Program-made: the position numbers and the translations under genes
Part shown: positions 25,445-34,422 of the stretch, piece by piece
How positions within the stretch are numbered: the first letter of the stretch is position 1
Layout: each line of letters starts with the position of its first letter
Notes under the pieces: generated by a model
Told to the model about the DNA's origin: nothing
The model's input: only the letters and a program-made list of their open reading frames with translations
Database searches by the model: none
DNA from: Bdellovibrionales bacterium
Lineage (GTDB): Bacteria > Bdellovibrionota > Bdellovibrionia > Bdellovibrionales > UBA1609
Direction of reading: 5' to 3'
DNA length: 38,483 bases
Assembly (NCBI GenBank): GCA_014323935.1
Contig: JACOND010000011.1
Span: forward strand, 1 to 38,483

Positions 25445-25930
25445 TTAAACCCCCGTACTTCCGAATCCTCCACCTCCTCGCTGGCTTTTTGTGAGCCGAG
25501 CTTGTGGTCTTAATTTTACCTTATAAACAGGACAAAGAACAAGTTGAGCTATTCTATCTTGGTCTTTTATCCTGATATTTTTTTGACTTGCATTAAAAAC
25601 AAGGACTTTAATTTCTCCACGGTAATCAGAATCAATAGTTCCAGGTGTATTTAAAACCGTGAGGCCTTTTTTAAGAGCTAAACCACTTCTAGGTCGGCAC
25701 TGAAGTTCAAAGCCAGGAGGGACTTCAAAGCTAAGCCCTGTACCTAAAAGAACTCTTTTTCCAGGAGCTAAATCAAAGTCTTTATCTAAACAGACTTTAA
25801 TATCAAATCCACTGGCTCCTGTCGTTTCATATTTTGGTAGCTGACCTTTAAAATGATTTAAAGTTTTTACATTGAGTTCTATTACTTTAAGATTGTCAGA
25901 AGATGCTTTTATTTTATCTTGTGTTAACAT
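25445..25930 (-). CDS. dut: Deoxyuridine 5'-triphosphate nucleotidohydrolase (dUTPase)
   Basis: A 161-residue trimeric dUTPase that hydrolyses dUTP to dUMP and keeps uracil out of DNA. All five motifs are present: GASGFDIKV (38-46), PRSGLALKKG, LNTPGTIDSDYRGEI, RIAQLVLCP, and the C-terminal RGGGGFGSTG that closes over the active site. The N-terminal extension of about 15 residues is unremarkable. AAGGGA precedes the ATG. Its 3' end (bases 25445-25466) overlaps the likely upstream extension of the next gene. It starts 184 bases after glmM and heads the dut-to-gmk group. Confidence 0.96.
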   Translation of the reverse strand: MLTQDKIKASSDNLKVIELNVKTLNHFKGQLPKYETTGASGFDIKVCLDKDFDLAPGKRVLLGTGLSFEVPPGFELQCRPRSGLALKKGLTVLNTPGTIDSDYRGEIKVLVFNASQKNIRIKDQDRIAQLVLCPVYKVKLRPQARLTKSQRGGGGFGSTGV

Positions 25931-26114
25931 AAATTTCCCTTCAGTTATGATTCATTAGTAAAATAAAAAATTTTAATAAAAATAAGCTCAGATTCATTTG
26001 AATTCAAGTTTTAAAAAAAGATATAGTGGAAAAACTCTAAAAAAGACTAAGATTTTTATTTAAGCTGTTCTTTAAGTCTTAAATTTTATTAAAAATAGAG
26101 GTAAATCTTGAAAA

Positions 26115-27476
26115 TTAACTGAGATGTTTTTCTAAGAAAGATTGTATTTTTTTAGCTTGAGCTTGAATTTGTTTTTTTTTCTTTCCTTCAAAAAAGATTC
26201 TTACAAATTTTTCTGTTCCTGAATAGCGAATTAAAAAGCGATCTTGCTTGGATAAATCTTTTTTTACAGATTTTAGCAAATCCTTATAACCAGGAATCAA
26301 ATCAAGACTTCTTTTTTTCTTGATTTTTACATTTAAACATATTTGGGGATATTCTTTGATGAGATCTCTTAAGGCAGAAAGTTTCTTTCCTGTTTTTTTC
26401 ATAAAAGCTAAAACATTTAAAGCCGCTATGCAAGCATCTCCTGTGGTATTGTAATTTAAAAAGATGATATGCCCTGAAGGTTCTCCTCCTAGAGTTATTT
26501 TGTTTTGTTTCATTTTTTCTACAACATTTTTATCTCCTATGTTTGTTTTTAAAAAGGAAATTCCATAAGGGGCTAAGCTTTTTTCTAAACCTGTATTAGA
26601 TATATGAGTGCTGACAACTTGTTTGTTATTTAATTTATTTTGAGTGTTTAAATACAAAGAACAAATACCTAAAATATGATCTCCATTTAAAATCCGACCT
26701 TTTTCATCAGACATGATCAAACGATCGGCATCTCCATCTAAACTTAAGCCTAAATGAGCTTTTTCTTGCAAAACTTTTTGAGCTATTTTTTTAGGGTATA
26801 AAGCTCCTGATTTTTCATTTATATTAAAGCCCGTTGGCTTGTTTCCTAATAAGATCATTTCGGCACCTAATTCTGAAAAGATAGCAGGAGCTACCTTATA
26901 AGCCGCTCCGTTAGCACAATCTAAAACAATTTTTAATCCTTTTAAATTGTATTGTTTTGGAAAAACACTTTTAGCAAATACAATATAACGACCTATAGCA
27001 TCAACAATCCGGCGAGTACGTCCTAACTCTTGAACATGAGATAAGTTTTTTTCAGAAAAAACCATTTTTTCAATCTCTTGCTCTTCTTGACCTGAAATTT
27101 TAAAACCATCTTTAAAAAAAATTTTAATTCCATTATCATAATAAGGATTGTGAGAAGCTGAAATAACAACTCCTGCAGAGACTCTCATGTTTTGAGCTAA
27201 AAAACCGATTCCAGGTGTAGGAAGAGGACCTGTGAGTTGAACAAAAACTCCCATAGAGTTAAGACCACTTGCTAAAGCTTGTTCTAACATATAGCCCGAT
27301 AAACGAGTGTCTTTTCCAATTAAAACATTATGTTGTTTTTCTTGAGGGTATTTTTTTTTTAAAAGGCAAGCTAAAGCTTGTCCGACCCGAAGTATTATGT
27401 TTGGGGTGACAGGAAAGCTATTAGCCTTTCCTCTAATTCCATCTGTTCCAAAAAGCCTTTTATTTTTTAAATTCAT
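26115..27476 (-). CDS. glmM: Phosphoglucosamine mutase
   Basis: A 453-residue enzyme that converts glucosamine-6-phosphate to glucosamine-1-phosphate for peptidoglycan and lipopolysaccharide synthesis. The phosphorylated serine is Ser108 in ISASHNPYYDNG. The magnesium loop is DGDADR at 247-252. GGEPSGHI holds the sugar-binding motif and RYSGTEKFVRI the phosphate-binding loop. The N-terminus LFGTDGIRG is the GlmM hallmark that separates it from other phosphohexomutases. It lies 50 bases downstream of ftsH on the same strand, a pairing common in many bacteria. Confidence 0.97.
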   Translation of the reverse strand: MNLKNKRLFGTDGIRGKANSFPVTPNIILRVGQALACLLKKKYPQEKQHNVLIGKDTRLSGYMLEQALASGLNSMGVFVQLTGPLPTPGIGFLAQNMRVSAGVVISASHNPYYDNGIKIFFKDGFKISGQEEQEIEKMVFSEKNLSHVQELGRTRRIVDAIGRYIVFAKSVFPKQYNLKGLKIVLDCANGAAYKVAPAIFSELGAEMILLGNKPTGFNINEKSGALYPKKIAQKVLQEKAHLGLSLDGDADRLIMSDEKGRILNGDHILGICSLYLNTQNKLNNKQVVSTHISNTGLEKSLAPYGISFLKTNIGDKNVVEKMKQNKITLGGEPSGHIIFLNYNTTGDACIAALNVLAFMKKTGKKLSALRDLIKEYPQICLNVKIKKKRSLDLIPGYKDLLKSVKKDLSKQDRFLIRYSGTEKFVRIFFEGKKKKQIQAQAKKIQSFLEKHLS

Positions 27477-27526
27477 AATTTAAAGCTACCGAGAGAATTT
27501 TTTATTTTATCTTCTTAATAAAAATT

Positions 27527-29494
27527 TTAAACAGGGTTAGGTAAGGCTGGAGTTCCTATAGGATTATTTTTTTCTTGAGATATTTTTTTTTCTGTTTTCT
27601 TATGGTTCAATTTTGTTTTTCTATACTCTGTTAAATCTTCTAGAGTTTTTCCTTTCATAATTAAATCAACTTCTTCTGAATCAATTGTTTCAAACTTTAA
27701 TAAAACTTCTGCCATAGTATGTAGTTCAGAAAGTTTCTCTTTAATAATCTGTCTTGCTTTTTCATAAGATTTTTGTATAACATTTTTGATTTCAATATCT
27801 ACATTTTTACTACTTTCTTCTGAATATTCATAACTATTACGGTAGTTTTTTCCCAAAAAGACAGGGTCATTTTCTTGACCAAAAAACATAGGACCTATTT
27901 TAGAACTCATGCCCCATTCACAAATCATTTGTCTAGCTAGATGGGTTGCTTTTTGAATATCATTGCTTGCTCCATTTGTAAAATCTTTAAAGATTTCTTC
28001 CTCAGCAATCCGACCACCAAACAAAAAAGATAAAAAGTTTTTAGCTTTTTGTTTACTCATATTGAGTCTATCTTCTTTTGGTAAGATTTGAGTGACTCCT
28101 AGAGCCATTCCTCTTGGAACAATGGTTACTTTATGGATAGGATCTAATAAAGGTAAACTTTTTCCTACAATCGCATGACCAGCTTCATGATAAGCTGTGA
28201 TTTTTTTATCTTTTTCACTCATAAGGATAGATTTTCTCTCTGATCCCATCATGACTTTATCTTTGGCTTTTTCTAAATCTTCCATTTCAACTTGAGTTTT
28301 ATTTTTAAAGGCTGCCATTAAACTGGCTTCATTTATAAGATTTTTTAAATCCGCTCCTGAAAAACCAGGAGTTCCTCTAGCAATTTTATTCAAAACAACT
28401 TCAGAAGAAAGAGGTGTTTTTTTAGAATGAACTTGTAATATTTTTTCTCTTTCTTTTAAGCTAGGAAGGTTTACAACAACTTTTCTGTCAAATCGTCCTG
28501 GTCTTAAAAGAGCAGGGTCTAAAACATCTGGTCGATTAGTTGCTGCAATTAAAATAATACCTTCTTGGCTTTGAAAGCCATCCATCTCTACTAACAGTTG
28601 GTTTAAAGTTTGTTCTCTTTCATCATGACCTCCCCCTAAACCAGCTCCTCGATGTCTTCCTACAGCATCAATTTCATCAATAAAAATAAGACAGGGGGCA
28701 CTTTTTTTTCCTTGTGTAAACAAATCTCTTACCCGCGAGGCTCCTACTCCTACAAAAACTTCTACAAAATCAGAACCAGAAATTGTAAAAAAAGGAACTT
28801 TGGCTTCCCCGGCGACTGCTTTTGCTAAGAGCGTTTTTCCTGTTCCTGGAGATCCAACAAGTAAAACTCCTTTAGGAATCTCTCCTCCTAACTGAGAGAA
28901 TTTTTTTGGATTTTTTAAAAATTCTACAATCTCTTTTAATTCTTCTTTAGCCTCTTCAATTCCTGCAACATCTTTGAAAGTAACTTTACCTTTGTCTAAA
29001 ATCAACTTAGCCTTACTTTTTCCAAAAGAAAAAGCTTTATTTCCACCAGATTTTAACTGTTTGATAAAAAATAAAAAGACAGCTATAAGAAGTAAAAAAG
29101 GAAGCCAACCTAAAAGAGCCATAAGCCACATTTTGTTGTCTTTATTACTGTAAGAAGGGACAATTCCTTTTTCTTTTAAAATTTCAAAACCTTTATCACT
29201 TACATTTCCTTGAATTTTAAAATCGGCAACTCCATATTCTTGTTGACCTTTTTCATTGAGTTTTCCTTTTATTTCAGTAGAAACAGTATTAAATACAACG
29301 CTTTCTTTATCAACTTGATCCTTTTCAATAGCTTGTAAAAATTTAGGATAATTGAAGTCTTTTACAATGTTTCTTTGTGAATGTTTATAGAATTGAATAA
29401 AAGTCAAAGCTAAAATAAAAAAAAGAAACCATAAAATCAAAGAGTTGTTTTTCTTACGGTTTTTGAGTTTTAATTTTTTGATACTTTTTTTCAT
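27527..29494 (-). CDS. ftsH: ATP-dependent zinc metalloprotease FtsH
   Basis: A 655-residue membrane-anchored AAA+ protease that degrades misfolded membrane proteins and some regulators. Two membrane segments (about 19-36 and 122-146) bracket a short periplasmic domain. Walker A is GSPGTGKT at 214-221, Walker B is LIFIDEID at about 269-276, the second region of homology includes [20 protein letters not shown], and the zinc site is HEAGH at 436-440. The tail ends in a basic, proline-rich stretch. All catalytic features are intact. It diverges from katG across 262 bases and has a good candidate promoter there. It is followed by glmM. Confidence 0.97.
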   Translation of the reverse strand: MKKSIKKLKLKNRKKNNSLILWFLFFILALTFIQFYKHSQRNIVKDFNYPKFLQAIEKDQVDKESVVFNTVSTEIKGKLNEKGQQEYGVADFKIQGNVSDKGFEILKEKGIVPSYSNKDNKMWLMALLGWLPFLLLIAVFLFFIKQLKSGGNKAFSFGKSKAKLILDKGKVTFKDVAGIEEAKEELKEIVEFLKNPKKFSQLGGEIPKGVLLVGSPGTGKTLLAKAVAGEAKVPFFTISGSDFVEVFVGVGASRVRDLFTQGKKSAPCLIFIDEIDAVGRHRGAGLGGGHDEREQTLNQLLVEMDGFQSQEGIILIAATNRPDVLDPALLRPGRFDRKVVVNLPSLKEREKILQVHSKKTPLSSEVVLNKIARGTPGFSGADLKNLINEASLMAAFKNKTQVEMEDLEKAKDKVMMGSERKSILMSEKDKKITAYHEAGHAIVGKSLPLLDPIHKVTIVPRGMALGVTQILPKEDRLNMSKQKAKNFLSFLFGGRIAEEEIFKDFTNGASNDIQKATHLARQMICEWGMSSKIGPMFFGQENDPVFLGKNYRNSYEYSEESSKNVDIEIKNVIQKSYEKARQIIKEKLSELHTMAEVLLKFETIDSEEVDLIMKGKTLEDLTEYRKTKLNHKKTEKKISQEKNNPIGTPALPNPV

Positions 29495-29526
29495 TCTTTT
29501 AATTGTAACACATTTTTTATAAAAGT

Positions 29527-29555
29527 TATATAATTTGAATTTAAAAATCTTTCAA
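29527..29555 (-). promoter_or_regulatory. Candidate sigma70-type promoter for ftsH
   Basis: On the minus strand TTGAAA (29555-29550) is followed, after exactly 17 bases, by TATATA (29532-29527). This gives an untranslated leader of about 25-30 bases before the ftsH ATG at 29494. Spacing and both hexamers fit the vegetative consensus, but AT-rich DNA produces such matches by chance. Confidence 0.45.
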
Positions 29556-29697
29556 ATGAAATTTAAAAAAACTTAAGGGAATGAAGAAAATGCGAATTTA
29601 CAAAAAGATTTCATTACAAAAAAATTAATTTTAAAACAAAGTTATCTATCTTTTATAAAAAAAGTTTTTATAATTCAATGTTTTTTTTAAATAGAAA

Positions 29698-29727
29698 TTG
29701 ACAGAATTGAGAAAAAAATTCTAAAAT
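29698..29727 (+). promoter_or_regulatory. Candidate sigma70-type promoter and strong ribosome binding site for katG
   Basis: A perfect -35 TTGACA (29698-29703) and a -10 TAAAAT (29722-29727) are separated by 18 bases. The expected start of transcription is about 22 bases before the katG ATG at 29757. GAAGGAG follows at about 29744-29750, one of the best ribosome binding sites in the window. I see no clear operator for OxyR or PerR. Confidence 0.5.
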
Positions 29728-29756
29728 CTGTAACTAAAACAAAAGAAGGAGAAAAA

Positions 29757-31967
29757 ATGATTCAAATAAAAACACTTTTTAGAATTCTTTTTTTAATCGT
29801 ATTCACTTTACCTTATTCGCTTTTAGCTCAAACGAAGTTTTCAACAGGGGAAGCTAAACCGAATCAATTTTGGTGGCCTGATTTAATCAATTTGCAAGCC
29901 TTAAGACAACATTCTAGAGAGTCTAGCCCTATGGATCAATCTTTTGAATATTCTAAAGAATTTAAAAAATTAAATATAAAAGATGTAAAAAAAGATATTG
30001 AAAATGTTTTGAAAGATTCTCAAAGCTGGTGGCCGTCAGATTTTGGGCATTATGGACCTTTTTTTATAAGAATGGCTTGGCACAGTGCGGGAACTTACCG
30101 AGTCCATGATGGACGGGGAGGAGCCGGGGGAGGGCAACAACGTTTTGAACCTCTGAACAGTTGGCCCGACAATGCTAATTTAGATAAAGCTAGACGGTTG
30201 CTTTGGCCTGTAAAGAAAAAATATGGAAAAAAGCTATCTTGGGCAGATTTAATGATTTTAGCTGGGAATGTTTCTTTAGAGTCCATGGGATTTCAAACTC
30301 TTGGTTTTGCAGGGGGAAGAACAGATGATTGGGAAGCTGATTTAGTTTATTGGGGACCTGAGACAAAAATGTTAGATGACAAAAGACATACAAAGAAAAG
30401 AGATATTAAAGAACCTTTAGCGGCTGTACAGATGGGGCTTATTTATGTTAATCCAGAAGGACCTAATGGAAAAGCTTCTCCTCTTTTAGCTGCAAAAGAT
30501 ATTCGTAGGAGTTTTGCTCTTATGGGCATGAACGATGAAGAAACAGTGGCTCTTATTGCAGGAGGACATAGCTTTGGGAAAGCTCATGGAGTTCAAAAAG
30601 CAAGTTCTTGTGTGGGAGCTGAGCCTGCAAAAGCCTCCCTTGAAGCTCAGGGATTGGGCTGGAAAAATAAATGTGGTACAGGAAAAGGAAAAGATGCAAT
30701 AACAAGTGGTTTAGAAGGAGCTTGGACTTCAACTCCTACAAAATGGTCTCATTTATTTCTTGTTAATCTTTTTGCTTTTGATTGGGTTCAAACTAAAAGT
30801 CTAGGAGGAGCGGTTCAATGGATTCCTAAAGGGGGAAAGGCTAAAGATACAGTTCCTGATGCTTTCGATAAAAGTAAAAAGCATGCTCCTATCATGTTCA
30901 CAACCGATTTAGCTTTAAAATTTGATCCGGCCTATGAAAAGATAGCTCAAAGATTTTTAAAAAATCAAAAGGAATTTGAAAAAGCTTTTGCAAAGGCTTG
31001 GTTTAAACTCACTCATAGAGATTTAGGACCTCGTGCAAGGTATTTAGGTTCACAGATACCAAAAGAAATTTTTGTATGGCAAGATCCTCTTCCTGAAGTC
31101 AATCACAAACTCATTAATTCTAGGCGTATAGCTAAAATTAAAAAACAAATTCTTAAATCTGATTTAACAGTTTCTGAACTCGTTAGAACCGCTTGGGCCT
31201 CAGCCTCTTCTTTTCGTGGAACAGATATGAGAGGGGGAGCAAATGGAGCAAGAATTCGTTTGGCTCCTCAAAAAGATTGGTTGGTAAATGATCCTAAAGA
31301 ATTATCAAGAGTTTTGAAGAAACTAGAAGCTATTCAAAAACAATATAAAGTATCTCTTGCCGATGTTATTGTGTTAGCAGGTGCTGTAGGTGTAGAGCAA
31401 GCGGCTAAGAAAGCTGGCGTTTCTATCAAAGTTCCTTTTAAGCCAGGAAGAACAGATGCTACGCAAGAACAGACAGATGTAGAATCTTTTTCATTTCTTG
31501 AACCTAAAGCTGATGCTTTTCGAAATTACTATTCAAAAGACAGTTACGGCTCTCCTGTTTCTATGCTCATTGATAAAGCTAATATGTTAAATTTAACAGT
31601 TCCTGAAATGACCGTTCTTCTAGGAGGACTTAGAGTTTTAAATGCCAATGTTGAAGGGTCTCAACATGGAGTTTTTACAAATAAACCTGGAGTTTTAACA
31701 AATGATTTTTTTGTGAATTTGCTAGATATGTCTACAAAATGGTCTAAATCTTCTTTACCAGGAATTTATGAAGGGAAACAGAGAACAAACAATCAACTCA
31801 AATGGACAGCAACTTCTGTAGATTTGGTTTTTGGCTCAAGTTCAGAATTAAGAGCTATTGCTGAAGTTTATGCAGCAGATGATGGACAAAAAAAGTTTAT
31901 TCAAGATTTTGTAAAAGCTTGGTCTAAAGTGATGCAATTAGATCGTTTTGATTTAAAAAAAATCTAA
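29757..31967 (+). CDS. katG: Catalase-peroxidase with Sec signal peptide (periplasmic KatG/KatP type)
   Basis: A 736-residue bifunctional heme enzyme that breaks down hydrogen peroxide. Residues 1-24 form a signal peptide (hydrophobic [18 protein letters not shown], then Q), which ordinary cytoplasmic KatG lacks. The distal heme site is Arg105, Trp108 and His109 ([11 protein letters not shown]). Trp108, Tyr230 (GLIYVNPEG) and Met256 are placed to form the Met-Tyr-Trp adduct needed for catalase activity. The proximal ligand is His271 ([10 protein letters not shown]). Numbering is one above M. tuberculosis KatG throughout. The second, heme-free KatG domain is present at about 430-736. It diverges from ftsH and ends 18 bases from a convergent gene. 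Export suggests defence against external or host peroxide, as for KatP of enterohaemorrhagic E. coli. Confidence 0.95.
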   Translation: MIQIKTLFRILFLIVFTLPYSLLAQTKFSTGEAKPNQFWWPDLINLQALRQHSRESSPMDQSFEYSKEFKKLNIKDVKKDIENVLKDSQSWWPSDFGHYGPFFIRMAWHSAGTYRVHDGRGGAGGGQQRFEPLNSWPDNANLDKARRLLWPVKKKYGKKLSWADLMILAGNVSLESMGFQTLGFAGGRTDDWEADLVYWGPETKMLDDKRHTKKRDIKEPLAAVQMGLIYVNPEGPNGKASPLLAAKDIRRSFALMGMNDEETVALIAGGHSFGKAHGVQKASSCVGAEPAKASLEAQGLGWKNKCGTGKGKDAITSGLEGAWTSTPTKWSHLFLVNLFAFDWVQTKSLGGAVQWIPKGGKAKDTVPDAFDKSKKHAPIMFTTDLALKFDPAYEKIAQRFLKNQKEFEKAFAKAWFKLTHRDLGPRARYLGSQIPKEIFVWQDPLPEVNHKLINSRRIAKIKKQILKSDLTVSELVRTAWASASSFRGTDMRGGANGARIRLAPQKDWLVNDPKELSRVLKKLEAIQKQYKVSLADVIVLAGAVGVEQAAKKAGVSIKVPFKPGRTDATQEQTDVESFSFLEPKADAFRNYYSKDSYGSPVSMLIDKANMLNLTVPEMTVLLGGLRVLNANVEGSQHGVFTNKPGVLTNDFFVNLLDMSTKWSKSSLPGIYEGKQRTNNQLKWTATSVDLVFGSSSELRAIAEVYAADDGQKKFIQDFVKAWSKVMQLDRFDLKKI

Positions 31968-31985
31968 GAAAAAATATTAAGAGAT

Positions 31986-32594
31986 TTAGCTTTGATTTGC
32001 TTCTGTATAAGCAATGCTTAAATGTTTGATTGAAAAAACTAGGCCTCTTGCTTTATTTTTTTTATATTGAGCTTTAAAGGTATAGGATTTTTTCTCAGCT
32101 TTCCAAGCGTAAATCCTACAGTCTTTTATTAAAAGCGGATTTGAACTTTCTGAAAAGCATTTGAAAGAAGATTCTTTAGCAGTCCATAAAAAATCAGGTC
32201 TAGGACTACTGTTTTGTTCTTGAGTTTGACTGACTCTAGAAATAACTTTTTGAGAAATTCTATGGCTTTCTTCTATATCTAAACCCAGGGAAATTTTCTT
32301 TTTCAAGTTGTTTTGAAAAACAAAAACAAAGCCTGCTAAACTAGGGCAATGAGAGATAGATACCGCTATAAAAGGATGTTGAGGACGAACTCCTAATCTT
32401 AAAAGAGAGTTTAAATTCCATTTGTATTTTTGATAAATTTTTTGAGCTTTGATTTTTTCAATTAAAAATAAGTGAATTTTTTTTCTCTCTTCTAGAGATA
32501 AAGGAGAGGGTTTTTTGCATTCAAATAGAATCTGTTTTTTAGAGAAGGCTTTAAGTTGAGTTTGAATGTTCTGTTTAAATTTAAACATTTCCAT
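31986..32594 (-). CDS. 4'-phosphopantetheinyl transferase-superfamily protein
   Basis: A 202-residue protein with the ordered motifs of Sfp-type transferases, which load phosphopantetheine from CoA onto carrier proteins. RPQHPFIAVSISHC (about 70-83) is the P1-like block. LGLDIEESHRIS, with Asp106 and Glu108, is the magnesium-binding P2. FLWTAKESSFKCF, with Trp137, Lys140, Glu141 and Lys145, is P3. The N-terminus is shorter than in Sfp. Two ATGs (32594 and 32588) are possible. No polyketide or peptide synthetase gene is nearby. It may serve the fatty-acid acyl carrier protein in place of AcpS, or a carrier elsewhere. It converges on katG. Confidence 0.82.
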   Translation of the reverse strand: MEMFKFKQNIQTQLKAFSKKQILFECKKPSPLSLEERKKIHLFLIEKIKAQKIYQKYKWNLNSLLRLGVRPQHPFIAVSISHCPSLAGFVFVFQNNLKKKISLGLDIEESHRISQKVISRVSQTQEQNSSPRPDFLWTAKESSFKCFSESSNPLLIKDCRIYAWKAEKKSYTFKAQYKKNKARGLVFSIKHLSIAYTEANQS

Positions 32595-32610
32595 TTCTTT
32601 ATTTAGAAAG

Positions 32611-33357
32611 TTAACTAGGAATTATAAAGTGCAGAGCTGAAAAAGAAAACAAACCTATAAAAAACCATACTTTTTTAGGAGATTTAAGAGAAGCGGGGAG
32701 TAAGTGTACAAAACAGACATACATTAAACAGCCTGAGGAAAAGGCAAGAACACTTTTAAAAGAAAAGTTAGAGGCAAAAAACTGAGCTGTAAAAGCCCCA
32801 AGTATTAAAACAAATCCTAAAATTCCAATGAGAATAAATAAAATGTGTTTTTTAAAACCAGAAACAATGGCTAAACTTGCAATTAAAACGCCTTCTGTGA
32901 GGAGATGGAAAAAAAGTCCAAAAGCTGTACTAAAAGCGATAAAATTCTCTAAATTAAAAGCTGTCCATAAACGAATCCCATCAAAAAAAGAACAAATAGT
33001 TAAACAAGCTACGACAGAGAAAACTGAAAAAGAACTAAAATTAGGATAGAGAGATTTTTTTTTTGGAGATTCTACTTTTAAAATAGGATCTAAAAAAGAT
33101 AACCAAGGGAGTAAATAAATATCTGCAAAAACTTGTAGTAAAATTCCAGCTAAAATAAATAAAGAAGGGTTGAGAGAATTTTGAGAATTTTCCAAATCAA
33201 ATTCAAAGGAATGAGCTAAAAAATCCAAGATGCAAAGAGATAATAACATTCCTGAACTGAAAGCTAGAAAAGCATGTAAATTCCATTTTTTTCCAAAGTA
33301 AGCTACAAAAAAACAAGAAGCTATTAAAAATAAAGAAAAGAGTAAAATAAAAAGCAT
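32611..33357 (-). CDS. ZIP-family divalent metal transporter
   Basis: A 248-residue inner-membrane protein with about eight hydrophobic segments. The metal site of ZIP transporters is partly recognisable: segment 4 has CSFFDGIRLWTAF, where the usual first histidine is a cysteine but the aspartate-glycine is kept, and segment 5 has FHLLTEGVLIAS, matching the His-x-x-x-Glu signature. LAFSSGMLLSLCILDFLAH (segment 2) and SSGCLMYVCFVHLLPAS (segment 7) also fit. The loop between segments 3 and 4 is lysine-rich rather than histidine-rich. It likely imports zinc, iron or manganese, but the metal cannot be read. It lies 16 bases upstream of the transferase gene on the same strand. Confidence 0.8.
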   Translation of the reverse strand: MLFILLFSLFLIASCFFVAYFGKKWNLHAFLAFSSGMLLSLCILDFLAHSFEFDLENSQNSLNPSLFILAGILLQVFADIYLLPWLSFLDPILKVESPKKKSLYPNFSSFSVFSVVACLTICSFFDGIRLWTAFNLENFIAFSTAFGLFFHLLTEGVLIASLAIVSGFKKHILFILIGILGFVLILGAFTAQFFASNFSFKSVLAFSSGCLMYVCFVHLLPASLKSPKKVWFFIGLFSFSALHFIIPS

Positions 33358-33498
33358 AAATTTTCTTTAAAAACTTTTCTTTCTTATCATAAGACTCCTT
33401 TATTTGACAAGCTTTAAAGTTTTTCTTTTTTGATATTAAAAATCTTTCATATAAATCAAGTAGTCAGATAAAAATCTTATTTTAAAGTCATTTAAAAA

Positions 33499-33529
33499 TT
33501 GACAGATAAATAAAAAAAAAGGATAAAAT
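33499..33529 (+). promoter_or_regulatory. Candidate promoter close to the purine nucleoside phosphorylase start
   Basis: TTGACA (33499-33504) is followed by GATAAA at 33522 (17-base spacer) or TAAAAT at 33524 (19-base spacer). Either would place the transcript start within a few bases of the ATG at 33535, implying a leaderless or nearly leaderless message. AAGGA at about 33519-33523 would be left outside such a transcript. If the true promoter is further upstream, AAGGA is the ribosome binding site. Confidence 0.35.
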
Positions 33530-33534
33530 TTAAA

Positions 33535-34410
33535 ATGTCTTTTTTTAAAAAATATTATGATCAAATTAAAATTAAAGCACCGGTTTGTCATTTTGTTTTA
33601 GGTTCTGGTTTTAGTTCTGTTTTAGATAAAGTAAAAGAGAAAAGGTTTTTTAAAAATTGGGAAGAAAAAAAAGCTTGTGTTTTTAAAGACATTCCTAATT
33701 TTCCTTTAACCACTGTCAAATCTCATCCCGGTGTGTATCGTTTTTTTACCCATAAAGCCTCTCAAAAAAGTATTAGCTTTCAATGTGGCAGGCTTCATCT
33801 TTATGAAGGACATTCTCCTGAAACTGTTGTAAAGCCTGTTATGTCCCTTTTGCTTTCGGGAACGAAACAATTTGTATTAAGTAATATTTCAGGAGCTTTA
33901 AAAAAAGAGTACCGTGTAGGGCATATTCTAGCTCTCAAAGATCATGTTAATTTTACAGGATTAAGTCCTTTAACAGGCCCGGAGAAAACAACCGATTCTG
34001 GTCAAAAAATAGGACATCGTTTTCCAGATATGAGTCAGATTTATTCTAAAGAAATAACAGAAAAAATAAGTAAAGAATTGTTAAATATGAACTGTCAAAT
34101 TCATTCAGGAATTTATGTAGGAGTTCAAGGTCCTGAATTAGAAACTCCAGCTTATATTAAATGGCTTAATACAAGCTCTCAAGGTTTGTTTGATGTTGTA
34201 GGAATGTCCACGGTTTTAGAAAGCATTGCTTTAAGACAAGGGGGAGCTAAATTAGCTGCTTTTTCAGTTATCTCCAATCCTGCCGCCGGCTTAGATCCTA
34301 ATTATAAAGAACTGACTTTTAGTAAGATGTTTTTAGGTATTGAAGATTCTCTTCTCAAACTCTTAGAAGCTTACTTTATTTACAGTCAAAAGCATTTGAT
34401 ATTATCTTAG
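33535..34410 (+). CDS. Purine nucleoside phosphorylase (trimeric PNP/MTAP family)
   Basis: A 291-residue enzyme that splits purine nucleosides with phosphate to free base and ribose-1-phosphate. HFVLGSGFSSVLDKV (about 19-33) is the phosphate loop. HPGVYRFF and CGRLHLYEGHSPETVV contain the phosphate-binding arginine and histidine. GVQGPELETPAYIKWL carries the base-binding glutamate, and DVVGMSTVLE the ribose-contacting methionine. ISNPAAG keeps the asparagine typical of enzymes for inosine and guanosine. Length is normal. It converges on citrate synthase with only 12 bases between stops. Confidence 0.92.
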   Translation: MSFFKKYYDQIKIKAPVCHFVLGSGFSSVLDKVKEKRFFKNWEEKKACVFKDIPNFPLTTVKSHPGVYRFFTHKASQKSISFQCGRLHLYEGHSPETVVKPVMSLLLSGTKQFVLSNISGALKKEYRVGHILALKDHVNFTGLSPLTGPEKTTDSGQKIGHRFPDMSQIYSKEITEKISKELLNMNCQIHSGIYVGVQGPELETPAYIKWLNTSSQGLFDVVGMSTVLESIALRQGGAKLAAFSVISNPAAGLDPNYKELTFSKMFLGIEDSLLKLLEAYFIYSQKHLILS

Positions 34411-34422
34411 GAATGAATTTTC

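Noticed and set aside
29581-29628. 15-codon frame (MKKMRIYKKISLQKN) after AAGGGA between ftsH and katG, a possible leader peptide
   Set aside because: No attenuator structure follows it and it lies upstream of the best katG promoter, so it would not be on that transcript; most likely chance.
30095-30393. Two open frames on the minus strand inside katG
   Set aside because: They overlap a fully conserved gene on the other strand, have no ribosome binding site and show no recognisable protein pattern; they are shadows of the katG codon pattern.
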